A stretch of 64,000 bases of DNA from Methanohalobium evestigatum Z-7303 (GTDB lineage Archaea; Halobacteriota; Methanosarcinia; Methanosarcinales; Methanosarcinaceae). The translations under genes and the position numbers were made by a program. Positions 1 to 8,572 of the stretch are shown here, piece after piece. Location of the stretch: the NCBI RefSeq assembly GCF_000196655.1, contig NC_014253.1:1815423-1879422 (forward strand). Reading direction: 5' to 3'. Positions within the stretch are counted from its first letter, which is position 1. Each line of letters starts with the position of its first letter. The notes below the pieces were generated by a model that worked only from the letters and a program-made list of their open reading frames with translations, searched no databases and was not told where the DNA came from.

Positions 1-388
1 CCGTCACATTACTGTATCCGGCATTTTTAAGATTGTTTCTGGAAAAATTAACCAGTTCCTCGATGCATTCTATCGAATATACATGTCCTGATTCACCTAC
101 AAGTTCTGATATTACAGCTGCATGGTAACCAGAACCAGCTCCCACTTCAAGGACAACCTGACCCTCACTTAAATCAAGTAAATCACACATCATTGCTACC
201 ATATGAGGAGCAGAAATCGTTTGATTTTGCCCTATCATTATAGGGGCATCCACATAAGCATCTATTTGGGATTCCGATGGAACAAAAAGGTGTCTCGGGA
301 CACGATACATAGCATCCAGTATTTCCTGGCTCAGACCCTGATATTTAAGAGAATTTATAAGCCTTAACCTCTCCTCTTTATACTCCAT
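1..388 (-). CDS. pcm: protein-L-isoaspartate O-methyltransferase, 3' part cut off by window edge
   Basis: Repairs isoaspartyl residues in aged proteins by SAM-dependent methylation in the cytoplasm. Only the first 129 codons are inside the window. The start is the ATG at 386-388, which overlaps the end of the upstream zinc-finger gene by 25 bp and implies translational coupling. The family signature QTISAPHM is at about residues 56-63, and the SAM-binding motif I ([14 protein letters not shown]) is at about residues 79-92. Both are typical of PIMT, so identification is firm although the C-terminal half is unseen. No frameshift is visible in the available part. Confidence 0.93.
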   Translation of the reverse strand, partial: MEYKEERLRLINSLKYQGLSQEILDAMYRVPRHLFVPSESQIDAYVDAPIMIGQNQTISAPHMVAMMCDLLDLSEGQVVLEVGAGSGYHAAVISELVGESGHVYSIECIEELVNFSRNNLKNAGYSNVT

Positions 389-1005
389 GCAGTTCTACCC
401 CGATGCTTTTCTCTGAAAATTTCCTGTGCGAAAAGACGTTTAATGTATTTTGCTTCTACAACATCCCCCTCTTTAATCCTGAAACCATTGTTTCTGATTT
501 TTATTCTTGTTATTACAAAGGAAATATTATCGAAATTGTATTTTTCACCCACAACAAATTCATAACCTCCTGATACTCTTTTGGTTATAGAATACGTTTT
601 CTGGTCGGAATGAAGTGCAATTTTTACATCGACTTCATCTATAGCCCTCCCCCAAACAGAGTCAATATAATCTACTTCTGCTGAATCTACACGTTTTCCT
701 TGTGACTCAATAGAAGTTACAATTATAGGATACACTTCATCTGATACCCCATCATCAACCACTATTTCATCATCTACTTCTACCAGTTCACCTTTATACA
801 TCAGGTTTGTATGGGTAAAAGTTTTTCCGCCTTTACTGATTACCGTTTTTATATAAACGGATTTATCCTTTTCGATTCTTGGTGAATGTATCTCTTCGCA
901 TTCCTTGCATTTTACAAGGACGTTCTGACCGGATTTTAACACTTCATGTAAAACAGGTATATCTGGTGAACATGACGGACATTCAACTTCAATTTCATCA
1001 TTCAT
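364..1005 (-). CDS. archaeal zinc-finger protein, HVO_0476/COG1326-like
   Basis: 213-residue acidic protein of unknown biochemical role. Two CxxC knuckles (C9/C12 and C33/C36) near the N-terminus form a likely zinc ribbon. The remainder looks like small beta-rich domains without catalytic motifs. The architecture and the position directly upstream of pcm match the conserved euryarchaeal family COG1326. The 25-bp overlap with pcm suggests coexpression and perhaps a shared role in protein maintenance, but that is inference. The start ATG at 1003-1005 is preceded by a GGAGAG-like ribosome site. Confidence 0.8.
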   Translation of the reverse strand: MNDEIEVECPSCSPDIPVLHEVLKSGQNVLVKCKECEEIHSPRIEKDKSVYIKTVISKGGKTFTHTNLMYKGELVEVDDEIVVDDGVSDEVYPIIVTSIESQGKRVDSAEVDYIDSVWGRAIDEVDVKIALHSDQKTYSITKRVSGGYEFVVGEKYNFDNISFVITRIKIRNNGFRIKEGDVVEAKYIKRLFAQEIFREKHRGRTAWSIKRRG

Positions 1006-1136
1006 AATATAACTCTCCTTTATCCAGACCTAAATTATAATTAAAACTACAGCAATCCATTATTTAATGTGGTAATTGTTTATAAAAATAAATAACCAGA
1101 ACGGTTATAAAAGGTTGTTTAAACAAATAGCAAATG

Positions 1137-2006
1137 TTATTTTTTACCTGATGCATGAGAAGCTATAAATTCACGCATCAATTTTGCACCAAGTATAGCG
1201 GTTTGACCTGTATCATAGCCCGGAACTATTTCCATCAAATCAAACCCGATTGATATTGGTGCCAGTGCATGTATAATATGCCTGACATCAAAAGGGTCTA
1301 AGCCGAATGGTTCAGGAGTTCCGGTTGCAGGTGCATGGGTAGAATCGAATGCATCCATATCCAGTGACAGATATATGGAATCACTATTTAGATATTCTAC
1401 AACTTCAGATATTACAGTGTTTATTCCCTGTTTTCTTATATCTTCAGGAGTGTAGAATTTTATATTGTTATCCCTTGCAAATTCCCACTCTTCTCTGGTG
1501 CCACTGCGTACCCCCAACAATACATAATTACTGCTGATATCGTCTGTAATATGTCTGGAAACCGAGGCATGGCTGTGTTTTACACCATCAAACTCATCAC
1601 GAAGGTCAAAATGTGCATCCAGTACAACAACACCGAAATCATCACCTACATTTTCTTTACACGCTTTGACACACGGATAAGTCAGAGAATGCTCTCCACC
1701 GACCATCAACGGTACTTTATTATTCCTTAACAATGAATCCGTTTCATTATAAAGTTCTCTGAGTGTATCATCAACTGATGCAAAGGTTTCAAGGTTTCCA
1801 GCATCATAGATATTTAAATCCACAAAATCAATATCAAAATAAGAATTATAGCTTTCAAAATTTGATGATGCTGTGCGAACGGAATCAGGTGCCCAGCGGC
1901 TACCTACACGATAAGATGAAGTTCCATCAAATGGAACTCCAAATATTACATATCTGGCAGATTCATAATCCGCCATTGCATCCATTATACCCGGCTGGTA
2001 AAACAT
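1137..2006 (-). CDS. speB: agmatinase (ureohydrolase family)
   Basis: Hydrolyses agmatine to putrescine and urea in polyamine synthesis. The 289-residue length fits the arginase/agmatinase family. The binuclear Mn ligands are visible: GGEHS (H106), DAHFDLRDEF (D130, H132, D134) and SLDMDAFD (D216, D218), followed by the usual APATGTPEP loop. It is followed on the same strand 26 bp away by the eIF5A gene. That pairing is recurrent in methanogens and makes sense because eIF5A is modified from a polyamine. The enzyme could act on a related guanidino compound, but the motifs favour agmatinase. Confidence 0.92.
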   Translation of the reverse strand: MFYQPGIMDAMADYESARYVIFGVPFDGTSSYRVGSRWAPDSVRTASSNFESYNSYFDIDFVDLNIYDAGNLETFASVDDTLRELYNETDSLLRNNKVPLMVGGEHSLTYPCVKACKENVGDDFGVVVLDAHFDLRDEFDGVKHSHASVSRHITDDISSNYVLLGVRSGTREEWEFARDNNIKFYTPEDIRKQGINTVISEVVEYLNSDSIYLSLDMDAFDSTHAPATGTPEPFGLDPFDVRHIIHALAPISIGFDLMEIVPGYDTGQTAILGAKLMREFIASHASGKK

Positions 2007-2032
2007 ATACAGTTATTTATTTTTTGTAATAG

Positions 2033-2419
2033 TTATGTCCTCATTTCAATTTTTTGATTGCCCATTGCTGTAATATAGGTGATTTCTTCACCTTCGTTTA
2101 CCTTATCTTTATATTCTTCGGGGACAGGAAGCTCAAAGGTTGAATAGTCATCCATATCCATTAACTGAGCAACGCTTCCATCAAAGGACAAAACCTGTGC
2201 ACTTTTACGCTCTACAACCGGTGTATAGATTTTTGACGATACTGAGCTTACTATAGAGCGTTTTTGACCATCAAAAATTCCTATGGCATCAATTCTTGCT
2301 TTTGCAGACCCGTGTTTACCGGGTTTTGATTTAGAAATGCTTTTTATTATACAGGGTTCCTCGTCTATTACTACATATCTTCCTTCTTTAAGTTCTTTAA
2401 CTGTTATCTGTTCTTTCAT
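2033..2419 (-). CDS. eif5A: translation initiation factor 5A
   Basis: Elongation and termination factor that helps ribosomes through difficult peptide bonds. The 128-residue length is normal for archaeal aIF5A. The modification loop SKPGKHGSAK places the lysine that becomes (deoxy)hypusine at K35. The N-terminal SH3-like and C-terminal OB-like halves are both present. It lies upstream of speB on the minus strand, so one transcript would carry the substrate-making enzyme and the modified factor. A ribosome site (AAGGAGG) lies just upstream of the ATG at 2417-2419. The approximately 200 bp beyond it up to 2620 holds the AT-rich promoter region and no gene. Confidence 0.95.
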   Translation of the reverse strand: MKEQITVKELKEGRYVVIDEEPCIIKSISKSKPGKHGSAKARIDAIGIFDGQKRSIVSSVSSKIYTPVVERKSAQVLSFDGSVAQLMDMDDYSTFELPVPEEYKDKVNEGEEITYITAMGNQKIEMRT

Positions 2420-2620
2420 TTATATAATCCTCCTTGTAACAAATTAACTTTACAAATGTTTGTTGTGACCTACGCGTATAATGAAGCCATTCCATATATC
2501 AAGTTATCGAATCAGAACAAATCATGTTTGGTATTTGACCTTTATAAACCGATTCATCGTTATATTACAGAATTAATGCATAATTTAATACATATATTTT
2601 TATTTTAAAAATGATACATT

Positions 2621-4336
2621 TTAAACAACTGACCAATCAATACCAAGTTCATCCAGTTTATTAGATTCTGGGACACCTTTTTTATTCCACCCACGAAAAT
2701 GATAATAATCAAAAACCGCCTCTTCAAATTCGTTTTTATCAATACCATTATCATCAAAAAAACGGCCAGGGAGTGTATCATCAGAAACTGTGAAACCTGA
2801 TCTGTTATTGAACAGCCGTTCAAGGTTCCATGTACGCTCCCCTGAACGCAATAAATCCTCTGGTGTGTAGTAAACACCTGTAACAGAACTTAGCATCGAT
2901 GCCAGTACAGTTTCATCAAGTGCAAAAACCGAATAATTACACAGAGATAATGAATTGATTGCAGCTATAAGGTTCTGGAAATACTGCAAAATTCCGGCTT
3001 TACCACTAAAAGTCTGTCTGTCCAGAAGTTTTGGTTTGCCCAGTACCTCTGGAGCTATCATATAGGAATCTCTATAACATCCACCATGATTGGATGTAGC
3101 ATATCCAAGAGCCTGCCCCTGTATTCCACGTGGATCATACCCCGGTAATTCAAAGGACTTTACACTCATACCCACATCTTTACCTATTGCATTCATGAAA
3201 GATGATGAACCGTTACAGAGTTTACTTTTACCTTCTCCTATATCCTCTATCATCTGCAAAAGGTTTTCAGAACCAATATTCTTGGATGCAAGTTCCAGAT
3301 ATGATGCTATTGTAGAACCACATGATACAGAATCAATACCATAATCTCTGCAAAGATTACAAGCTTTTATTATAGTGTCAAAATCATTGTTACCCACAGC
3401 AGGACCAAATGCCCATATGGTATCATAATCCGGTATTAGCCTGTTATCTTTTGTTTGGAATTTACACGCTATAGGACAACCCGAACAACCAGATAGTTTC
3501 TCAGTGTCATAATTGTTTTTGATGTATTCTGCAGAAAGCAAATCTATACCACCAAATGAAGTATATCTGAAATTATAGGCTGGAAGTACATTCATATAAT
3601 TCATAAGAGCCATAAAAGCAGATGTCCCATAGACTTTCAAACCCTTTGATACCACAGGATTTGCATCAAGTAACTGTCCAGCATGAACCACTGTTTTTCC
3701 AAATTCAGTTTCATCAAAAATGTATGGTTTATTGCTCCCTTTTACCACTATAGCTTTAAGGTTCTTAGAACCTGATATTGCTCCAAGTCCCCCTCGCTCT
3801 GATGAATACATATAGTCATTAACTATATTTGCCAGTAGTATCTGGTTTTCACCCGATTTACCTATACATGCAACTTTTCCCCCATGATGCAAAATATCAG
3901 TTGTTTCAACTGTATTTTTGTTCCACAGGTGTGTGGCGGATTTTAATTCTACATGATTATCCTCAATTTGCAGGTAAACCGGTGATTTGGCTTTTCCTTT
4001 GATAACAAGTGCATCAATACCTGCAAGTTTCAATTCTTTACCAAAAAATCCGCCGGTTTCTGCACTAAAAATTGTATTTGTTAGAGGAGATTTGGATGTT
4101 ATAGAACACATCCCATTAAGCGGGGTTTCTGTTCCTGCAAGAGGTGATGTTGTTACAATAAGAGGATTATCGGGACTTAACGGGTTTACACGGGGCGAAC
4201 ATAAATCACAAAGTATCCTGACTCCAAGCCCACGACCTCCTATATAAGTACGGAGATTTTTTTCATCAGTAGTGGTTTCTGTTACTGTACTACTGCTGAG
4301 GTCAACTGTAATTGTCTTTCCCATCCATCCATACAT
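2621..4336 (-). CDS. tungsten-containing aldehyde ferredoxin oxidoreductase family protein
   Basis: 571 residues, slightly shorter than the usual 600-620. Family members oxidise aldehydes to acids with ferredoxin as acceptor, using a tungstopterin and one [4Fe-4S] cluster. The N-terminal GGRGLGVR pterin-binding motif is clear. The cluster cysteines appear as CSGCPIAC near residues 284-291, and the distal cysteine is in SLCNYS near 466. The C-terminal CDE-less tail and the overall sequence point to an uncharacterised paralogue rather than classical AOR or FOR, so the substrate cannot be named. The gene is monocistronic and divergent from the antiporter gene. Confidence 0.88.
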   Translation of the reverse strand: MYGWMGKTITVDLSSSTVTETTTDEKNLRTYIGGRGLGVRILCDLCSPRVNPLSPDNPLIVTTSPLAGTETPLNGMCSITSKSPLTNTIFSAETGGFFGKELKLAGIDALVIKGKAKSPVYLQIEDNHVELKSATHLWNKNTVETTDILHHGGKVACIGKSGENQILLANIVNDYMYSSERGGLGAISGSKNLKAIVVKGSNKPYIFDETEFGKTVVHAGQLLDANPVVSKGLKVYGTSAFMALMNYMNVLPAYNFRYTSFGGIDLLSAEYIKNNYDTEKLSGCSGCPIACKFQTKDNRLIPDYDTIWAFGPAVGNNDFDTIIKACNLCRDYGIDSVSCGSTIASYLELASKNIGSENLLQMIEDIGEGKSKLCNGSSSFMNAIGKDVGMSVKSFELPGYDPRGIQGQALGYATSNHGGCYRDSYMIAPEVLGKPKLLDRQTFSGKAGILQYFQNLIAAINSLSLCNYSVFALDETVLASMLSSVTGVYYTPEDLLRSGERTWNLERLFNNRSGFTVSDDTLPGRFFDDNGIDKNEFEEAVFDYYHFRGWNKKGVPESNKLDELGIDWSVV

Positions 4337-4473
4337 ATTAAGTTATCCCGCATTTTATAATTGTAATTATAGGTGAAATTTAATATTAAAATTTTAAATT
4401 CTGGACAATAATAAATATTCTATTAAATTTGAATGTTACCAGATGGTGTATACAAAAATAGGTGGGAAGAGAT

Positions 4474-5679
4474 ATGGTTGCTGTCTATATAATGCTTGTA
4501 GGTGCTATCGTAGTTTTTGCAATGATTCTTCGTTCTGGTATGAAAGAAATTGGAATTCCATCAATGATTAGTTTTTTTGTGCTGGGATTTTTGGTTCGTT
4601 TTATGGATAATCAGTGGAATCTGATTTCTGAACAGGGTTTCCAAATTTTTAATTTTCTGGCAGAACTTGGTGTAATAGTTTTGCTGTTTCGTGTGGGGCT
4701 TGAAAGCAAGGTCACCAAACTGATAAGATGGCTACCTACTGCAAGTAAAATCTGGATTGGTGGTGTATTTTTTAGTGGTTTGCTCGGTTTTTTAGCCTCC
4801 TACTATCTATTGGGATGGGAGCTTGTACAAAGTCTGTTTGTTTCAGTGGCAATGACTGCAACAAGTGTAGGAGTTACGGTGAGCATATGGCAGGAAGCAA
4901 ATCTATTGTACACGCATCATGGTGAAATATTACTGGATGTAGCAGAACTGGATGATATATCTGGTGTTATACTTATGGCTTTATTGTTTGCTGTTGCACC
5001 TGTGCTTAAAAGTGGAAATATTGTTGCAGCTCTGCCTATGTTGCCAGAAATACTTGGATTATTCATTCTGAAATTAATTGCATTTATTGCATTCTGTATT
5101 TTCTTTTCGCGCTATCTTGAAGCCCATATAACAGAATTTCTTGAAAGAATTCAGGTGGGAAAAGGCACATTGCTGGTCATTCTGGGTATAGGAATGGTAG
5201 TTGCCGCTACTGCTGAAATGCTTGGTTTTTCAGTGGCAATAGGTGCTTTTTTTGCAGGTCTTATTTTCAGCCGAGACCCGGATTCAGTAAAATTTGACGG
5301 TTCATTCGAACCTTTATATGACCTGTTCATGCCTTTTTTCTTTGTCGGAATCGGATTAAAAATCAATCCAGAAGTTATTACAGGTTCCCTTGTTCCAGTT
5401 GTTATACTGATTCTGGTAGCATTTGCAGGTAAATTAATAGGACATGGTAGTATTGCATATTTTGTTACCGGTTCATCGGGTGCACTCATACTCGGAACCA
5501 GTATGATACCAAGAGCAGAAATTGCTCTTATTATAATGCAAAAAGGATTATCCCTTGGTGACTGGGCAGTAACACCGCAAATATTTGCCAATATGGTTAT
5601 AGTATCGGCAGTAACTTCGCTAACAATACCTCTAATATTGCGTCCTGTGCTAAACCGACAGTCCCAAAAGCTTACATAA
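4474..5679 (+). CDS. cation:proton antiporter, CPA2/Kef type
   Basis: Polytopic membrane protein of about 401 residues with roughly 12 hydrophobic segments, typical of the Na+/H+ exchanger domain of the KefB/GerN/NapA group. It probably exchanges Na+ or K+ for protons across the cytoplasmic membrane. The aspartate-containing helix (AELDDISGVILM) matches the ion-binding region. There is no C-terminal RCK/TrkA-N domain, so it is a short form. An in-frame GTG lies 12 bp upstream, but the ATG at 4474 has an AGGTGGG ribosome site at suitable spacing and is preferred. Ion homeostasis fits a salt-adapted organism. Confidence 0.85.
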   Translation: MVAVYIMLVGAIVVFAMILRSGMKEIGIPSMISFFVLGFLVRFMDNQWNLISEQGFQIFNFLAELGVIVLLFRVGLESKVTKLIRWLPTASKIWIGGVFFSGLLGFLASYYLLGWELVQSLFVSVAMTATSVGVTVSIWQEANLLYTHHGEILLDVAELDDISGVILMALLFAVAPVLKSGNIVAALPMLPEILGLFILKLIAFIAFCIFFSRYLEAHITEFLERIQVGKGTLLVILGIGMVVAATAEMLGFSVAIGAFFAGLIFSRDPDSVKFDGSFEPLYDLFMPFFFVGIGLKINPEVITGSLVPVVILILVAFAGKLIGHGSIAYFVTGSSGALILGTSMIPRAEIALIIMQKGLSLGDWAVTPQIFANMVIVSAVTSLTIPLILRPVLNRQSQKLT

Positions 5680-5790
5680 ATTGTTTACCAGTGTAGATAA
5701 TATAAAAATAATTTTTTTCATACCAACCTATAAATATATATTAGGCTTACTTTTTTATTGGTTAAAACTAATAGGGGGAGACCTGAAAAT

Positions 5791-6021
5791 ATGGCAGATA
5801 AAACAAATAAAGTTCCAGAAAATGTAGAAGGACCATATTATGTAGATGAAGATTGTACCGCATGTGGGCTTTGTGTCGATACAGATCCCGAACATTTTGC
5901 AATGAATGATGATGAATCCTACACCTATGTATACAAACAGCCAGAAACAGATGACGAAATAGATGCCTGTGAGGAAGCACTGGAAGCATGTCCCGTTGAA
6001 GCTATCGGAAATGATGGTTAA
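5791..6021 (+). CDS. single-cluster [4Fe-4S] ferredoxin
   Basis: Small, strongly acidic electron carrier of 76 residues. A CTACGLC motif supplies three cluster cysteines and CPVEAI near the C-terminus the fourth. The second cluster found in 2[4Fe-4S] ferredoxins is absent. The start is set at the ATG at 5791, 10 bp after a GGGGGAG ribosome site. A TTG 33 bp earlier is in frame but has no such site. The high Asp/Glu content resembles halophilic proteins. Its redox partner is not indicated by neighbours. Confidence 0.9.
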   Translation: MADKTNKVPENVEGPYYVDEDCTACGLCVDTDPEHFAMNDDESYTYVYKQPETDDEIDACEEALEACPVEAIGNDG

Positions 6022-6026
6022 ATATT

Positions 6027-6407
6027 TTAAATTTTATCTTTTTTATAATTCTTTTCAAGTTCTATAAGTTTTTTCTTCTCTTCAAGTTTTTGCGGATTAA
6101 AGCCGCCACCAAATCCTCCAAGACCACTTTTTGATACCACTCTGTGGCACGGTATTACTATGGGATAAGGATTTTTAGACAATACTTTCCCTACTGCCTG
6201 TGAAGCCCTCGGTTTTTTTATCCTTTTAGCAAGTTCCGAATAGGTAATCGTTTCGCCATAGGGTATTTCCCGGGTTTCATTGAGAACCATTTGTTCAAAT
6301 TCTGTAAGATGAGATAAATCAAGATCATATTCTGAAAAATCCCTTTTTCTGCCACTTATGTATTTTACAAAATCCTGACAAAGTAAATCAATTCTTACCG
6401 TACTCAT
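6027..6407 (-). CDS. ogt: methylated-DNA--protein-cysteine methyltransferase
   Basis: Suicide DNA-repair protein that transfers alkyl groups from O6-alkylguanine to its own cysteine. The active site PCHRV places the acceptor at C87, and the DNA-binding helix region (ASQAVGKVLSKNP) and the GGFGGG turn are present. At 126 residues it lacks most of the variable N-terminal domain found in longer forms, so it is a minimal version. It overlaps the upstream protease gene by 20 bp and is probably cotranscribed with it. Confidence 0.92.
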   Translation of the reverse strand: MSTVRIDLLCQDFVKYISGRKRDFSEYDLDLSHLTEFEQMVLNETREIPYGETITYSELAKRIKKPRASQAVGKVLSKNPYPIVIPCHRVVSKSGLGGFGGGFNPQKLEEKKKLIELEKNYKKDKI

Positions 6408-7110
6408 CTATATCCCAGTCATCAAATACTTCTTTTTCAATGGATTCTCTTGTCTTTTTATGACGTTTCCAGCTTATTCCAAGAAATAGAAGAACCGCCA
6501 TTACAGCTCCAGAAATAATAAAAAGGTACGGACGGGTTTTTTCAAGTAACAATGGGTTAATATTATCCCTCATTTCATATTCTGGATACATTATGTCATT
6601 TCTGTCGTCGCTATGACCAAGGCCAAGTGCATGTCCAAACTCATGTTTGGCTATTGCATACATATTGGCATCTCCATATTGCTGCCATGAATACCCCTGG
6701 TAATTCCCCACTTCAAGTACGATGTCAGCACGCACATATTTACCATCTATAACATAGGGTCTGCAGTATCCTGCAACTCCGTCAGGTGCTTTTTCCACCT
6801 CTTCAAGATTTTCAACCCATTTTACGTTAATATCGGCTCCTTCACTGGATTCTACAAATTTAAAATCAGGGTCAAAATTCAGGTGACCGTTTCCACCCTC
6901 ATCCCAGTATTCTACTGCTTTTTCTATCTGCTTATAATATGTAGGGCTATAATGTTCAGGAACATTTTCATCATTAATATATACTGTTATAGGTGAATGG
7001 TCCCAAGGATTATCAGATATTCCAGGGCTGTTCTCTCCACCAGCAGAAGTGGGAAGTATGAAAGCAACCAATATCAGAACCGTTGCCAGAATAAGTATTA
7101 ACTTTTCCAT
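6388..7110 (-). CDS. matrixin-like secreted zinc metalloprotease with C-terminal membrane anchor
   Basis: 240 residues. An N-terminal signal peptide (about residues 1-24) is followed by a compact metzincin catalytic domain. The zinc motif HEFGHALGLGH gives H156, E157, H160 and H166, and the Met-turn methionine is M174 in IMYP. One hydrophobic segment (about residues 193-213) and a basic tail would anchor the enzyme with the catalytic domain outside. The reaction is extracellular or envelope-associated proteolysis, substrate unknown. Overlap with ogt looks like operon compaction rather than functional linkage. Confidence 0.88.
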   Translation of the reverse strand: MEKLILILATVLILVAFILPTSAGGENSPGISDNPWDHSPITVYINDENVPEHYSPTYYKQIEKAVEYWDEGGNGHLNFDPDFKFVESSEGADINVKWVENLEEVEKAPDGVAGYCRPYVIDGKYVRADIVLEVGNYQGYSWQQYGDANMYAIAKHEFGHALGLGHSDDRNDIMYPEYEMRDNINPLLLEKTRPYLFIISGAVMAVLLFLGISWKRHKKTRESIEKEVFDDWDIDEYGKN

Positions 7111-7571
7111 ATGTTGATATTCCTATATATTCACCTATACATAAATCAATTGGGAGTTTTAAAAGATATCTATGTACAAATTTTAGATTTCATGAACACA
7201 GAAAATATAATTTGAAAATCATTAATATCTACTTGATAAATGATGAAAAAACATAACCAATAACTAATTTTATGAACATAAATACAATTTTTATAAACAT
7301 CAAATTTATCTATGTGTACACTTATATAGAATCATGTTTCAGCACTATACGATTACAAAGTACCTGACTGCTGGTACATCATCGTTAGTGTTGGATGGTC
7401 TATAGGTCTATAACTACTCGAACTTTGCTGAATTAGGGGCTAACAGTTCCCTAATTCATATCCCTTACTATTCTACTTCTGATGAGTTCTGTTGATTGAT
7501 AATTTTATATAAATGGTAGAATGACAGGTTTTTTATTATAAACCAGTTAAAAGTGATTCTATCCGTTTATC
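7111..7571. other. 461-bp gene-free stretch with two hairpins
   Basis: No convincing reading frame is present. The first 200 bp are very AT-rich promoter-like DNA. Between about 7355 and 7460 the composition is less AT-rich, and two inverted repeats occur: GTACC/GGTAC around 7361-7378, and a 10-bp perfect stem TGAATTAGGG/CCCTAATTCA at 7429-7458 with a 10-nt loop. A TATA-like stretch (ACTTATATAG) lies about 25-30 bp before this structured part. A second one (TTTTATATAAA, about 7503) lies before the following gene. This could be a small RNA gene, but I cannot name a family. Confidence 0.4.
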
Positions 7572-8375
7572 ATGAAAAAAGAAAAAGCAGTAGTATTTGA
7601 TAGTGCCGGTACACTTTTGCAGATGTACCGTGTCGGCAAAAAACCCGGATCAGGACAAATTTTTGATAATATAGAGAGCACTTCAGTGGTTGCAAAATAC
7701 CCGAATAGGGCACTTGTTGTAATTAACACCGAACTACAAACAATTGCAGAAACCAATTCAGAAACCAGACTGATTGATTTTATACATGAAAACAATGTTG
7801 ATATGGACATAAGCTGTTCCAGCAGTAATTTTAAAAAAGAGCAGATATTTGACATAATCAAAAAAAATGATGTTATAGTAGGGGATATACACGACGTTAT
7901 CTGTGCTGTTAGAAAGGGTTGCCCACCTGACCTGTTTTATCTGGCAGCAGGTGTGATAATTGACGCCGGAATTAATACAGTGCTTTGTGTTTTAAGTACA
8001 GGTGGATGGTTATATCCCAATACATCCATTACAATAAGAAAACTACAAAACATGAACATCGATGTCTATATTGCGTCAGGTGACAGTACAAAAAATCTGA
8101 AAAAACTTGCACATTCCATAAATGTTCCAATTGAGGGGGTTTTTGGTATTGCCAATGCCCATGATAAAGAAAGAATTATCCATGATTTAAAAAACAAATA
8201 CAATACTGTAGCTATGGTCGGTGATGGAATGAATGATATATTTGCTCTAAAAGCTGCAGACATGGGCATCTTAACCGTTCAGCAGGGAGATAGTCGACCT
8301 GAGAAACTCCGAAATTCAGCAAATACAATTATAACTGACATTATAGAAGTAGTAGATGTTATAAATCAGATATAA
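7572..8375 (+). CDS. HAD-superfamily phosphatase resembling the P-type ATPase phosphorylation domain
   Basis: Soluble 267-residue protein with HAD motif I as FDSAGTLL (nucleophile D10), motif II around VYIASGDST, and a C-terminal MVGDGMNDIFALKAADMG motif (about residues 214-231). The motif I lacks the second aspartate of ordinary HAD phosphatases, a feature shared with P-type ATPases. Its chemistry may therefore be restricted or it may have a regulatory role. No transmembrane segments are present. It stands directly upstream of atwA on the same strand with about 200 bp between, so a functional link to coenzyme M reductase activation is possible but unproven. Confidence 0.75.
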   Translation: MKKEKAVVFDSAGTLLQMYRVGKKPGSGQIFDNIESTSVVAKYPNRALVVINTELQTIAETNSETRLIDFIHENNVDMDISCSSSNFKKEQIFDIIKKNDVIVGDIHDVICAVRKGCPPDLFYLAAGVIIDAGINTVLCVLSTGGWLYPNTSITIRKLQNMNIDVYIASGDSTKNLKKLAHSINVPIEGVFGIANAHDKERIIHDLKNKYNTVAMVGDGMNDIFALKAADMGILTVQQGDSRPEKLRNSANTIITDIIEVVDVINQI

Positions 8376-8572
8376 TAATACACGTTTTCCTGCTTTGTTT
8401 TTTAAAGTTAACAGCGATATACATATGCGATATGTTTATGTAGTGCTTGATATAATGGATGAATATAATTAATCAAAATATATGTGTTTGTACGTAGTGG
8501 ATTATTCATGGTTTTGTAACAAATAAGAATAACCAATATTAAAATCATTTATCTAACCGGTGGAGGAATAAA

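Noticed and set aside
4462-4473. GTG at 4462 as start of the antiporter gene
   Set aside because: The ATG at 4474 has the better placed ribosome-binding site and the extra four residues are polar and atypical.
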